A program made the translations under genes and the position numbers. The notes under the pieces are model-generated. The model ran no database searches. It was not told the DNA's origin and saw only the letters and a program-made list of their open reading frames with translations. From contig CAYZIL010000004.1 of assembly GCA_964478515.1 (NCBI GenBank), forward strand, positions 1-64,000: a stretch of 64,000 bases of DNA. Reading direction: 5' to 3'. Origin of the DNA: HGM13233 sp964478515. Lineage in GTDB: Bacteria > Bacillota > Clostridia > Oscillospirales > Ruminococcaceae. The stretch's first letter is position 1. Every line of letters starts with the position of its first letter. Positions 1 to 8,188 of the stretch are shown one piece after another.

Positions 1-55
1 GGGGGCTAAGCCCCCTCCGGAAAAATCCCAACGCAATATCTCGCGTTGGGATTTT
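1..55. repeat. 55-bp hairpin repeat, copy 1
   Basis: This block is identical to 215-269. It holds two hairpins: a short one (GGGGGC-TAA-GCCCCC) and a longer one with stem CCCAACGC/GCGTTGGG followed by a T run, which looks like a rho-independent terminator. The gene it would terminate lies outside the window. The 159 bases between the copies hold two further hairpins (about 97-122 and 172-206) and no convincing gene. Confidence 0.75.
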
Positions 56-214
56 AAAACACTGTCTTTCCGCGCGCCGCAAACACAGGAAATTTAAACG
101 CCGCTTTCCGCTGCGGCGTTTTGTTCCGCGAAAGGGCGAACGCCATCTTTTGCGGACTTCTATGGGGGTGACAGGCAATTTGCAAAGCGAACGCGGCGCA
201 AATTGCCGCCGAGA

Positions 215-269
215 GGGGGCTAAGCCCCCTCCGGAAAAATCCCAACGCAATATCTCGCGTTGGGATTTT
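215..269. repeat. 55-bp hairpin repeat, copy 2
   Basis: Exact second copy of 1-55, again with the CCCAACGC/GCGTTGGG stem followed by TTTTT. It abuts the partial tRNA copy at 267-288. Identity over 55 bases argues for recent duplication or an active intergenic repeat. Confidence 0.75.
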
Positions 270-288
270 TGGTATGCCCGATGCGATT
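267..288. repeat. Partial copy of tRNA-Arg 3' end (possible att remnant)
   Basis: These 22 bases are identical to 366-387, which cover the last part of the T arm, the acceptor 3' strand, the encoded CCA and the flanking T run of the neighbouring tRNA-Arg. Direct copies of a tRNA 3' end are the usual footprint of tRNA-targeting integrases, but only 99 bases separate the copies and no integrase is present. A local duplication is an equal explanation. Confidence 0.5.
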
Positions 289-333
289 TACCCCAAGGGG
301 CATAAACTTCGAATCGCTCTAAACGAACAAAAC

Positions 334-357
334 AAAAAAAGCCTCGCTGCGCGGGAC
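334..357 (-). terminator. Terminator of tRNA-Arg
   Basis: Read on the minus strand, a 7-bp stem with one mismatch and one wobble (GTCCCGC/GCGAGGC, loop GCA) is followed by seven T. It lies 12 bases beyond the tRNA 3' end. Confidence 0.55.
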
Positions 358-368
358 CCTTTTTGTTT

Positions 369-445
369 TGGTATGCCCGATGCGATTCGAACGCACGGCC
401 TTCAGAGTCGGAGTCTGACGCTCTATCCAGCTGAGCTACGGGCAC
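369..445 (-). tRNA. tRNA-Arg (anticodon CCG)
   Basis: On the minus strand the sequence folds into a complete cloverleaf. The 7-bp acceptor starts GTGCCCG and includes a terminal G-U pair. The D arm is GCTC...GAGC, the anticodon stem is TCAGA/TCTGA with loop CTCCGAC, and the T arm contains TTCGAAT. U33 precedes anticodon CCG, which decodes CGG arginine codons. CCA is encoded, so the transcript end lies at 369. The gene is 74 bases plus CCA. It stands alone, followed by its own terminator and by a 22-base copy of its 3' end. Confidence 0.93.
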
Positions 446-479
446 GCATACCGCGGCATTTGCCGCAGAAAATATTTTA

Positions 480-1670
480 TCACTTCTGCAAGGATTTGTC
501 GAGTACCAACCGGTGTGCCGCGGGCGCGCGAATAAGCGCCGCCACCAGCGCCGTCGCCGGGATTGTAAACAGTATCGCGAACGCGCCGACGAGCGTCTCC
601 ATTACCTCTGCCACCACCATTTCCAGGTTAAAAAGCTCCAGCAGACTGTTTTGGTAGAACATCAGCAGCAGCACCGTCGACAATGAACTGCCTATATAGG
701 CCAGCACCAGCGTCGAGGTCTGCGCGCCGAGTATGTCGCGGCCGATGTTGACGCCGAAACGCAGCAGCGCGCCGAAATTTTCGTCGCCCGCCGTCTCGAA
801 CACCGGCGACGCTATTGACATGGAAACATCTATACACGCGCCCAGCGCGCCAATAAGAACCATCGCGAATATTATTGCGTTGAGGTCTATGGGCGTGCCG
901 GTATCTATCATCATCACGAATATCATGTCCTCGTCGGTGATGCCGCTGACCGTCCACAGCGAGCACAGCAGCCGCGTAGTCAGCGCCGCAATTCCCACGC
1001 CGCCGACACAGCCGAGTATTGACGCGAGCGACTTTTTGCTGAAGCCGCCGACGAGCAGCGGCGTCACCGCAATGTTGTAAGCGCACACCGCCGCCACACA
1101 CAGGTAAATATTGAAGCCCGACAATATCGCCGGCACCAAAAAGGCAAACACGGACATGACCGACAGCGCCAGCGAAATAAGCGCGCTGACGCCCTTGAGC
1201 CCGCCGAAAACTATTAGCAGTACGCCGAAGACCGCCGCGACAGCTATCATCCTGTCGCTGCGGTAAAATTCTGTCATCGTATAGGTAGCTCCGTCGCCGC
1301 TGTCGGTAACGAACACGCGGTCGCGCACTTGCACTTGCGGTATTGACCCCAGCGCCGACAGCTGAATATTCTGCACACCGGTAATATTGTCGCCCTCGTT
1401 CTCGCCATAAATTACCGTACCGCTGAAGCGCAGCTGTACCGAGGTCGTTACCGTATCCTCGCCCGAGCCGTAGCTCTGTTCTTGCGGCTCGCCGACCGAC
1501 TCCACGCGCACTATGCACGGCGTCGTCGCGTCCTGCTGCGAGGAAAACAACTCCACCCCCCGCACCGCAAGGCGGTTGCCCAATACCAATATTGCCACAG
1601 CCGCGACTACCGCGGCAATTCGCGTCGGCTCCAGCTTGCGGCGAACGCGATAGTCGTCTCTTTTTTTCAT
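480..1670 (-). CDS. YibE/F family membrane protein
   Basis: The 396-residue protein matches the YibE/F family in layout. It has one N-terminal membrane segment (about residues 16-36), an extracytoplasmic beta-rich region (about 40-145), then seven or so membrane segments to the C terminus with the family-like stretch GALGACIDVSMSIASPV. In lactococci YibE and YibF are separate proteins; this is the fused-like single-chain form common in Clostridia. The molecular function is unknown. It is a single gene with an AT-rich promoter region at about 1700-1740. Confidence 0.85.
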   Translation of the reverse strand: MKKRDDYRVRRKLEPTRIAAVVAAVAILVLGNRLAVRGVELFSSQQDATTPCIVRVESVGEPQEQSYGSGEDTVTTSVQLRFSGTVIYGENEGDNITGVQNIQLSALGSIPQVQVRDRVFVTDSGDGATYTMTEFYRSDRMIAVAAVFGVLLIVFGGLKGVSALISLALSVMSVFAFLVPAILSGFNIYLCVAAVCAYNIAVTPLLVGGFSKKSLASILGCVGGVGIAALTTRLLCSLWTVSGITDEDMIFVMMIDTGTPIDLNAIIFAMVLIGALGACIDVSMSIASPVFETAGDENFGALLRFGVNIGRDILGAQTSTLVLAYIGSSLSTVLLLMFYQNSLLELFNLEMVVAEVMETLVGAFAILFTIPATALVAALIRAPAAHRLVLDKSLQK

Positions 1671-1806
1671 TTTTCCGCCCTTGAGTTTGTGAATACTTGA
1701 TTTTTGACTTTTATACTATTATAGTAATACTATCTAACAACAAGTTACCTGCGGCTAACATTTTAACATATCCGCGCCGCATACACCAGCAAACGAAAGG
1801 TACTTC

Positions 1807-2112
1807 GTGAAAAAAACACTTCTTTTGGTTCTCAGCTCGTCGCTCAACCTTATTATGGGCGCCGCCAACATTTTCTGGTGCGGCCTTATTTTAGTCGGCT
1901 ACATAGTGCCCGCCAGCGGCGGTCTGAGTACAGTCGAAATGATTCTGCTCATTCTGCTTTCCGCCACGGTAGTCTGCGCCGTCAATCTGCTTTTTTACAA
2001 ACTGTGCGGCCTTGAGCGCCGCAAATATATTTTGCTCGCCGCCGGCATGTATGCCGTCGGCATGGTTCTTTTCCTGGTTTATATTTTTCAGTCCGGCATA
2101 TTCGCCAGCTGA
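1807..2112 (+). CDS. Small three-helix membrane protein, unknown function
   Basis: 101 residues with three hydrophobic helices (about 5-33, 41-61 and 75-97) and a basic MKK start. The GTG start at 1807 is chosen because AAAGG lies a few bases upstream. I do not recognise the family. It is 19 bases upstream of the zinc-ribbon membrane protein gene and probably co-transcribed with it. Confidence 0.7.
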   Translation: MKKTLLLVLSSSLNLIMGAANIFWCGLILVGYIVPASGGLSTVEMILLILLSATVVCAVNLLFYKLCGLERRKYILLAAGMYAVGMVLFLVYIFQSGIFAS

Positions 2113-2131
2113 CAAAACGGAGGACTAGACA

Positions 2132-2926
2132 ATGAAATGCACAAATTGCGGCGCCGAAGTGCCCGCCGGCAGCAGCGTCTGCCCCGAGTGCGGCAGTGAA
2201 CTTTCACTAAAAGACGCGCACAGCACGACCGCCAAGAGCGCCGAAAGCAACGCCGACGCGCCGGCAAAGACAAAAAAGAGCTCCAAAAAAACCGCAAAAA
2301 CAGCGAGTGAAAATAAAGCTGCCGCTAAAGATACCGCCGCCGAGACCGTGTCGGACAGCGAAAAAAAGAGCGGCAAGAAAACCGCCGCAAAGCCCGACGA
2401 CGCCGAAAAAAAGACTGACGGGGCCGACGCCGAGAACAAGCCTGACGGCGACAAAAAAACCGCCGCCAAAAAGCCCGCTGAAAAAGAGAAAACAGCGGCC
2501 GACAAAAAGAAGGACGCCCCGAAAGCCGCCGCGGCCAAAAAGCCGACAGCGGCCAAGACCGAAAAGGACCCTGCCGCTGAAAAAGAAGACGCGGCGGACG
2601 ACCTGCCCGCCGAAAAGCGCCTGCCGGCCAAAACCCGGCCGCTGACGACCGGTGAATTTGTCGGCATGGTCATTCTCGCATCCATCCCGGTTCTCAACTT
2701 TTTCGTTCTTATTGCGTTCGCCTTTATGAACAACATTAACCGCAACCGGCGCAACTACGCGCGCGCCATGCTTATTTTGCTGCTGGTAATGGCTCTTGTC
2801 GACCTGGTGCTGTTAATAGCTCTATACACCCTGGCGCTGCCTACACTGGAGCACTACAACATCCAGCTCTCACACTGGCAGTTGTACCTCGACAATTTCT
2901 TCTCTCTCGTCTCGCAGGCAAAGTAA
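2132..2926 (+). CDS. Zinc-ribbon protein with Ala/Lys-rich linker and C-terminal membrane module
   Basis: 264 residues. The N terminus is a zinc ribbon with two CxxC pairs (C3, C6, C18, C21). Residues about 35-170 are a low-complexity Ala/Lys/Asp/Pro linker. The C terminus holds two membrane helices around the motif NRNRRNYARA. The same two-helix module with NRNRRNFARG is found in the repeat protein at 41343-43087, so the two form a local paralog group with unrelated N-terminal halves. Probably a membrane-anchored scaffold or sensor; no catalytic motif is visible. The linker base composition is highly biased. A strong terminator follows. Confidence 0.75.
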   Translation: MKCTNCGAEVPAGSSVCPECGSELSLKDAHSTTAKSAESNADAPAKTKKSSKKTAKTASENKAAAKDTAAETVSDSEKKSGKKTAAKPDDAEKKTDGADAENKPDGDKKTAAKKPAEKEKTAADKKKDAPKAAAAKKPTAAKTEKDPAAEKEDAADDLPAEKRLPAKTRPLTTGEFVGMVILASIPVLNFFVLIAFAFMNNINRNRRNYARAMLILLLVMALVDLVLLIALYTLALPTLEHYNIQLSHWQLYLDNFFSLVSQAK

Positions 2927-2935
2927 ATTAAGCGC

Positions 2936-2974
2936 AAGCCCGAAGATACATTTTGTATCTTCGGGCTTATTTTA
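2936..2974. terminator. Bidirectional terminator between zinc-ribbon gene and nagA
   Basis: A 15-bp stem (AAGCCCGAAGATACA and its complement) is followed by TTATTTT on the plus strand. The convergent genes 2132-2926 and nagA both end here. Confidence 0.85.
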
Positions 2975-2991
2975 TACCTTTTGTTTATGCT

Positions 2992-4116
2992 TTACTCGGC
3001 TGTCGGCTGTCCGCCGAGGTAAACGCGTCGCTGCGCTAACTGCTTGTCCCACACCAGTATGTCGGCGCGGCAGCCCGGCTCAAGACTGCCGACCTCGTTG
3101 TGCCGGCCTATCTCGCGCGCCGGGTTGAGTGTTGCGGCACGAACCGCCGTTTCCAGCGGCACTCCGAAAGAAACCGCCGAGCGCAGCCCCTCGCTGAGCG
3201 GCGTTACACTGCCGGCAATAGTGCCGTCGGCAAGCGTGGCGCGCCGGCCGCTGACATTTACGCTTTGACCGCCCAGGTCGTACTCGCCGTCTTTCATGCC
3301 GCAAGCGCGCATTGAGTCGCTGATAATACACACCCGCTCGGCGCCGAACCAGGCAAAGACGCTGCGCACCGCAGCGGGGTGAACGTGCACGCCGTCGCAG
3401 ATAAGCTCGACGCCCGCCGCGTGCTCGAACGCGGCGCCGACGACACCCGGCGCGCGGTGGGTGAACGGCGGCATGGCGTTGAAAAGATGGGTGACATGGC
3501 TGGCGCCGGCGGCAAAGGCCGCCACGGCGGTGTCGTAGTCCGATTCGGTGTGCGCTATGCTCACCGTACAGCGCGCGCGCGCGGCGGCAATAAATTCGGC
3601 CGCGCCGGGCAGCTCCGGCGCCAGGTCGACAAGGCACACATTGTTGCCGGAAATGTCGTCAAGCCGCTGAAAGAAGTCTATGTCCGGTGCGCGCAAAAAT
3701 GCCGGATTCTGGGCGCCGCGCTTGTTAACACTGAAAAACGGCCCCTCCATATTGATGCCGAGCAGTCTCGCGCAGCCGTGCGGCGGCGCGGCGATAAACT
3801 CGCGCGCCGCTGCAAAGCTTTGGCTGAGCGTCTGCTCGTCGTATGTCATAGAGGTGCCGACAAAGGAGGTCACGCCGCAGGAAAGCTGAAAGCGGGCTAT
3901 TTTTTCCAGCGCCGCGCGCGTGCCGTCGCAAAAGTCCGCCGTTGCCGCCCCGTGCGTGTGAATGTCCACAAGTCCCGGCAGTACATAACAGCCCTCGGCG
4001 TCCCAGCACTCGCCGTCGCCGAGGTCAGACGCGACGATTCTCCCCGCGTCAATGTACAAATCCCGGCGCTCAAAGCGGCAGTCCTTGCCGAACACCAAAC
4101 CGTTTTTGATTATCAT
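2992..4116 (-). CDS. nagA: N-acetylglucosamine-6-phosphate deacetylase
   Basis: 374 residues, the usual NagA length. It hydrolyses GlcNAc-6-phosphate to glucosamine-6-phosphate and acetate, in amino-sugar recycling or catabolism. Visible motifs are the metal-site HTHG (residues 53-56), NMEGPFF, AHTESD, HLFNAMPP and the catalytic SDSMRACG. No nagB or PTS gene is adjacent, so the next step must be encoded elsewhere. It is divergent from the HAD gene with 77 bases between. Confidence 0.95.
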   Translation of the reverse strand: MIIKNGLVFGKDCRFERRDLYIDAGRIVASDLGDGECWDAEGCYVLPGLVDIHTHGAATADFCDGTRAALEKIARFQLSCGVTSFVGTSMTYDEQTLSQSFAAAREFIAAPPHGCARLLGINMEGPFFSVNKRGAQNPAFLRAPDIDFFQRLDDISGNNVCLVDLAPELPGAAEFIAAARARCTVSIAHTESDYDTAVAAFAAGASHVTHLFNAMPPFTHRAPGVVGAAFEHAAGVELICDGVHVHPAAVRSVFAWFGAERVCIISDSMRACGMKDGEYDLGGQSVNVSGRRATLADGTIAGSVTPLSEGLRSAVSFGVPLETAVRAATLNPAREIGRHNEVGSLEPGCRADILVWDKQLAQRRVYLGGQPTAE

Positions 4117-4193
4117 TAATAGTCACCGTCCTGATTTTCTGTTATTATTATATCGTATCGGCGCAGCTTATCAAGCGCCGTGCGGGAGGATTA

Positions 4194-4979
4194 ATGATCA
4201 AGGCCGCTTTTTTTGATATTGACGGCACTCTTGCCGACTACCGCACCCACCGGCCCGCGCCGCGCACTCTCGACGCGCTGCGCCGCGCCCGCCGAGCCGG
4301 ACTGCTGCTGTTTATCTGCACCGGTCGGCACATTGCGCTGCCGCACTCCCGCAGCGTTATAGCCGAATGGTGGGAGCTTTTTGACGGCTTCGCGGGACTT
4401 AACGGCCAGCACTGCTTCGCCGCCGACGGCAGCGAGATATTTTCCCTGCCGCTTGACGCCGGCGACGTGCGGCGGCTGCTGGACGTTGCCGACAAACAGC
4501 ACCTGGAATGCATATTGTCGCTGCGCGCGCGCGAGTTCACTGTCGGCCCGTGCCGCAAACTGCGCGCGCTCGGCACAGACTTTGACTACCCCGTGCCGCC
4601 GCAGCAGGAATACGACGGCATCGAACCCGTTTTTGCCCTGACATTTGCCGCCGACGCAACGCAGGAGCGCGAGCTGATAGCCCCGCAGCTGCGCCGCAGC
4701 GCCGTCAGCCGCTGGAACCCGGCTTTTTTTGACATAATCCACGCCGACGGTGGCAAGGACGTGGGGCTTGAGCAGCTGGCGCGCCGTTTCGGCATTGACC
4801 CCGCCGAAACCATCGCTTTCGGCGACGAGCAAAACGACATTACCATGCTGCGCCGCGCCGGCATCGGCGTCGCGATGGGCAACGCCGCCGCGCCGGTTAA
4901 GGCGGCGGCCGACTATGTCACCGGCCGCGACGAGGACGGCGGCGTCTGCGACGCGCTTGAGCACTTCGGGCTTATTTGA
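4194..4979 (+). CDS. HAD-superfamily phosphatase, Cof type (IIB)
   Basis: 261 residues. Motif I FDIDGT (7-12), motif II TGR, a conserved lysine in GGKDVG and motif III/IV GDEQNDITML define a Cof/YidA-type phosphatase with a C2 cap. These act on sugar phosphates or flavin phosphates, and the substrate cannot be read from sequence. RBS GGAGG lies upstream of ATG 4194. It shares a short divergent region with nagA, so a sugar-phosphate role is plausible. Confidence 0.9.
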   Translation: MIKAAFFDIDGTLADYRTHRPAPRTLDALRRARRAGLLLFICTGRHIALPHSRSVIAEWWELFDGFAGLNGQHCFAADGSEIFSLPLDAGDVRRLLDVADKQHLECILSLRAREFTVGPCRKLRALGTDFDYPVPPQQEYDGIEPVFALTFAADATQERELIAPQLRRSAVSRWNPAFFDIIHADGGKDVGLEQLARRFGIDPAETIAFGDEQNDITMLRRAGIGVAMGNAAAPVKAAADYVTGRDEDGGVCDALEHFGLI

Positions 4980-5033
4980 GTGCATAAACGCGCGCCGTCC
5001 GCCGCAGCTGCTGCAAAATTCAACAACACAAAA

Positions 5034-5070
5034 CCGCCCGCCGAAAGCTTTTCTTTCGGCGGGCGGAACA
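5034..5070. terminator. Bidirectional terminator (HAD / LCP genes)
   Basis: A 14-bp stem CCGCCCGCCGAAAG/CTTTCGGCGGGCGG sits between two convergent genes. A T run occurs on both strands. Confidence 0.85.
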
Positions 5071-5100
5071 GTTTTATTTACAGACTCACTGCGGCGCAGT

Positions 5101-6132
5101 TCATTCCGTGCCGTACACGAGCCGGTTAAACTCGGCGGCGTTGGCCTCAAAGTCGACTTCCAGCACGCTCTTGCCGGGGATGGTCCCCGACGACCAGGTG
5201 CCGTCCATCGGAATAGCCCACTGGTACCACTCGTAGTCCTTTATGGCAAAGATGGTGGGAATCATCTGCATTATTTCGGTCTTGGTAAAGTTGGTGGAGA
5301 CGTTGGGCAACACGACATTCAACAGGTTATTTATCTGCCCGATGCTCATCGCCTTTGCCAGGTCAAACAGCATGCCGAGCACCTCGCGCTGGCGGTTTGT
5401 CCGGCCGAAGTCGCTGCCGGCAATGTCGCGGTTGCGCACATAACCAAGGCACTGTATGCCGTTAAGGTGCTGCAAGCCGGTCTCGCTGACGGTGTTGTCG
5501 TTGACCGGCGAACCGTTCCAGCGGTTAATTTCGCGAATTACGAAGTTCATTGTCGAAAGGTCGCTGTTCGTTACCTCCAGGTCAAGGCCGCCCAGAATAT
5601 TGACGACGTCAATAAAGGCGTAGAAGTTGACGCAGGCCCAGCGGTCTATTTGGATGCCGAAGTTTTGGCTTATTGTTTCAATAAGCAGGTCGGGGCCGCC
5701 GAAGGTGTAAGCGGCGTTGAGACGCTCGGTCCAATACCCCGGAATGGGTATGTAGATGTCGCGCAGCAGCGAGGTGGCCACGACCCTGTGGGTGATTTTG
5801 CTCACCGAGACTATCATCATTGCGTCGGACAGCCCGTAACCGTTGTCGGTGGTGTCAATGCGCGTGTCGCTGCCCAGCAGCAGCACGTTCATTACCGAAT
5901 TGTCGTTGAGCAGATAATCGCTGACCGCCTGGGGGTCGATAGAGTCGGTAATGTCGGGCCCGGGTTCCTCATAATTAATTTTGTCAAGATAATACTGCAC
6001 GGCGGCATAGCCGACAGCAGACAGCACCAGCAGCACGCACAGCACAATTGCCGCAACGCGCGTCACCTTAGTGCGGGTCGTGCTCAGGCGCTTGCCGCTG
6101 TATTTTTTATATACTTTTTTTGTCTTATTCAT
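5101..6132 (-). CDS. LytR-CpsA-Psr (LCP) family cell-wall glycopolymer ligase
   Basis: 343 residues with a basic cytoplasmic start, one membrane anchor (about 24-48) and an extracellular LCP domain. Family motifs include LLGSDTR, a conserved Asp in the LSDAMMIVS strand, LLRDIYIPIPG and GFxRTxRQR-like FGRTNRQREV. LCP enzymes transfer undecaprenyl-pyrophosphate-linked glycopolymers to peptidoglycan. It has its own promoter and lies beside a VanZ-like gene. Confidence 0.92.
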   Translation of the reverse strand: MNKTKKVYKKYSGKRLSTTRTKVTRVAAIVLCVLLVLSAVGYAAVQYYLDKINYEEPGPDITDSIDPQAVSDYLLNDNSVMNVLLLGSDTRIDTTDNGYGLSDAMMIVSVSKITHRVVATSLLRDIYIPIPGYWTERLNAAYTFGGPDLLIETISQNFGIQIDRWACVNFYAFIDVVNILGGLDLEVTNSDLSTMNFVIREINRWNGSPVNDNTVSETGLQHLNGIQCLGYVRNRDIAGSDFGRTNRQREVLGMLFDLAKAMSIGQINNLLNVVLPNVSTNFTKTEIMQMIPTIFAIKDYEWYQWAIPMDGTWSSGTIPGKSVLEVDFEANAAEFNRLVYGTE

Positions 6133-6446
6133 TACGACTGTACAACCTCTCAGGACACGCAGGCACAGCGGCGCTGCGCCGCGTTTTCACTCACAAATAT
6201 AATATATCTGCAGTGACTCGAATGCAACAGAAATACATCGTTTCCGATTTATATCAACTTTTTTTCAATTCGGAGCTTATTACTACTATAATACCTTTTT
6301 ATAGACCGAAAACCGACGCACGCTGTCGGGCCGGTCCGGATTCTTTTCCGGCAGCGCCGGACTGCGCTTTTCCGCATAGAAAGGCGGGAGAATGTATCTG
6401 CTGCTGCAATTATACCATAATATCATTGTTAATGGTAATATAATCC
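6133..6446. promoter_or_regulatory. Intergenic region with LCP promoter(s)
   Basis: This 314-base region between VanZ and LCP has no gene. On the minus strand TTGCAT (6222-6227), a 17-base spacer and TATTAT (6199-6204) form a promoter for the LCP gene. A second possible -10, TATAAT, lies at 6409-6414 beside an ACCAT...ATGGT inverted repeat. Confidence 0.6.
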
Positions 6447-7061
6447 TTAATTGTTCCGGGAATCCTGCTCGCGCGCGCAGCGCAGCCGTGCGCACAGTGC
6501 GGGAAAGCGCCGGCGCACAGCGCGAGTGAGCAGCCAGCCGAGCACCGCGCCGAGCGTATTCAGTATCAGGTCGTCGACGTCGAAATCGCGCGGCAGCGGC
6601 AACTGGCACAGTTCAATAAAGGCCGAGACTGCAAAACCGATAAGCGCGGCGCTCTTCAGCGAGACATTTTGCCACAACAGCGGCGGAAAAAACCCCAGCG
6701 GCAAAAACAGGGCGATGTTGCCGACAAAATTTATCAAAAAATAGCCGATATTGTGCCGGCGCAGCAGTTTGCGCACGCTGTCGTATATCACCCGCCCGGG
6801 AATCAGCCGCACCTTGCCGTGACCGGCGGCGGCAACTGCCGGCACGCCGTCGCGCAGGGTAAACTCGCAAAGCAGCGTCTGCGACAGCAGACCGAAAACC
6901 AACAGCGCAAAAAGGCACAGCGCGCACTCGCGCAGCCATTCGCTGCGCAGCCCGCGCTTTTTGAGCGCCGCGCGCGCCGCCAGCCGCCACAATATTACCG
7001 CCGGCAACGCCGCAAGCATATTTTTTAGCATATCGGCAAGATGGAATAATACTTTATCCAT
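6447..7061 (-). CDS. VanZ-like family membrane protein
   Basis: 204 residues from ATG 7061. The upstream extension in the same frame overlaps the exchanger gene and is rejected. About five membrane helices are present, with the family features IPGRVIYDSV..., NFVGNIALFLPLGF, IELCQL and DVDDLILNTLGAVLGW. VanZ-like proteins are widespread in Firmicutes and mostly not linked to teicoplanin resistance. Function unknown, probably envelope-related. It starts 11 bases after the exchanger stop, so the two are one transcript. The ribosome binding site is weak. Confidence 0.88.
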   Translation of the reverse strand: MDKVLFHLADMLKNMLAALPAVILWRLAARAALKKRGLRSEWLRECALCLFALLVFGLLSQTLLCEFTLRDGVPAVAAAGHGKVRLIPGRVIYDSVRKLLRRHNIGYFLINFVGNIALFLPLGFFPPLLWQNVSLKSAALIGFAVSAFIELCQLPLPRDFDVDDLILNTLGAVLGWLLTRAVRRRFPALCARLRCAREQDSRNN

Positions 7062-7072
7062 GTAGCAGACGT

Positions 7073-7999
7073 TCAGTTGCTGAAGCTGAAAAAGCAAAAG
7101 ACCGCGTAAAATACGAGCAGCAGCGCGCCCTGCCAGCGGGCGCCTTTTTTGCGCACCACCATTGGCACGCACAGCAGCGCCATGGCGGCGAGCGCCAGCG
7201 GCAAATCAAGGCGCACCGCCTCGGCCGAAACGTTGATGCCGGCAATACTGGCCGGTATTCCCAGCACCAGCAGCAAATTGAGAATGTTGGCACCGATAAT
7301 ATTGCCAAGACCGACGTCGCCCTCGTGCTTAATAAGCGACGTGACGGTAGTGACAAGTTCGGGCAAAGAGGTGCCCAGGGCGATAAACGTGACGGCAATT
7401 ATGCGCTCGGGCACGCCGAGAGCCTCGGCCAAAATTATGCCGTTGTCTACAAGCAGCCGCGCGCCGACAAACAGCAGCGCCGCGCAGACCGCCAACATTA
7501 TTATGCTGCGCGCCAGCGAGCCGGACGCGCTCTCCTCGCCGCTGTCCGTGCCGGGGTTGCGAATTGACATATAGGCGTAAAACACAAAGCCCAGCAGCAG
7601 CGCCACGCCTGCTATGCGGCTGAGCCTGCCGCAGCACAGCCCGAGTAAAAAGATGCCCGCGCCGGCGAGCGCAAACAGCGCGAGACGCCAGACGGTGTCT
7701 TTTGTGTCGAATTTCTTTGTCGGCGCCACCAGCTGGCCGAGACCCGCTATAAGGGCGGTATTGCAAATAATAGAGCCGAAAGAGTTGCCGAGCGCTATGT
7801 CGGCGCTGCCTTGCAGCGCCGCCGTGGTGGACACGAGCACCTCGGGCAGCGTGGTGCCCAAACTGACTATCGTCGCGCCGACGACAATGTTGGGGATGCC
7901 CAGCCGCTTGGCGATGGCGACAGACGAGTCGACAAAACGGTCGCCGCTCAAACAGATGAGCGCGAGTCCCACAGCGAACAGGATTACTGCTTTGAGCAT
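7073..7999 (-). CDS. Calcium/sodium antiporter (CaCA family)
   Basis: 308 residues with the internal two-fold repeat of the CaCA exchangers. The first alpha repeat has ATIVSLGTTLPEVLVS...ALGNSFGSIICN and the second FIALGTSLPELVTT...LGNIIGANILN. The acidic residues in the two GT(T/S)LPE motifs coordinate the ions. YrbG-type proteins exchange Na+ for Ca2+ at the plasma membrane. It is divergent from the K+ transporter genes, giving an ion-homeostasis neighbourhood. Confidence 0.93.
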   Translation of the reverse strand: MLKAVILFAVGLALICLSGDRFVDSSVAIAKRLGIPNIVVGATIVSLGTTLPEVLVSTTAALQGSADIALGNSFGSIICNTALIAGLGQLVAPTKKFDTKDTVWRLALFALAGAGIFLLGLCCGRLSRIAGVALLLGFVFYAYMSIRNPGTDSGEESASGSLARSIIMLAVCAALLFVGARLLVDNGIILAEALGVPERIIAVTFIALGTSLPELVTTVTSLIKHEGDVGLGNIIGANILNLLLVLGIPASIAGINVSAEAVRLDLPLALAAMALLCVPMVVRKKGARWQGALLLVFYAVFCFFSFSN

Positions 8000-8068
8000 A
8001 ACAACCTCATAATATATAGAATATAGAGCGGTATTTTTCGCAAAAATGCGCGGAACGGCGGCGGCGGC

Positions 8069-8097
8069 TTGACTTGTCAGCCGCAGGCTGATACAAT
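8069..8097 (+). promoter_or_regulatory. Promoter of trkH-trkA with palindromic spacer
   Basis: TTGACT (8069-8074), 17 bases and TACAAT (8092-8097). The spacer is a perfect inverted repeat, TCAGCC-GCA-GGCTGA (8077-8091), a candidate operator placed between -35 and -10. I see no c-di-AMP riboswitch in the 92-base leader. Confidence 0.7.
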
Positions 8098-8188
8098 CTC
8101 ATTGCCTGCACCGCGAACAGCTTTCAGTATAACATAACTTCCCGCTGTTTAACAGCAACAATCGCCGGCAGGCGCAACAAGAGGAATA

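Noticed and set aside
54..245. 63-residue open frame on the minus strand
   Set aside because: It runs through the hairpin repeats and their duplicate, has no ribosome site and no recognisable domain.
267..387. Integrated mobile element at tRNA-Arg
   Set aside because: The two 22-base copies are only 99 bases apart with no integrase or cargo, so at most a scar; reported as a repeat only.
4750..6216. 488-residue open frame on the plus strand
   Set aside because: It is a shadow of the HAD gene end and of the LCP gene on the opposite strand; it crosses a strong terminator and has no domain.
6447..7172. Longer VanZ start and a link to glycopeptide resistance
   Set aside because: The extension overlaps the exchanger gene without a ribosome site, and VanZ-like proteins alone are not evidence for resistance; no vanA-type genes are present.
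7998..8188. c-di-AMP (ydaO-type) riboswitch upstream of trkH
   Set aside because: The leader after the promoter is only about 90 bases and lacks the expected conserved segments.
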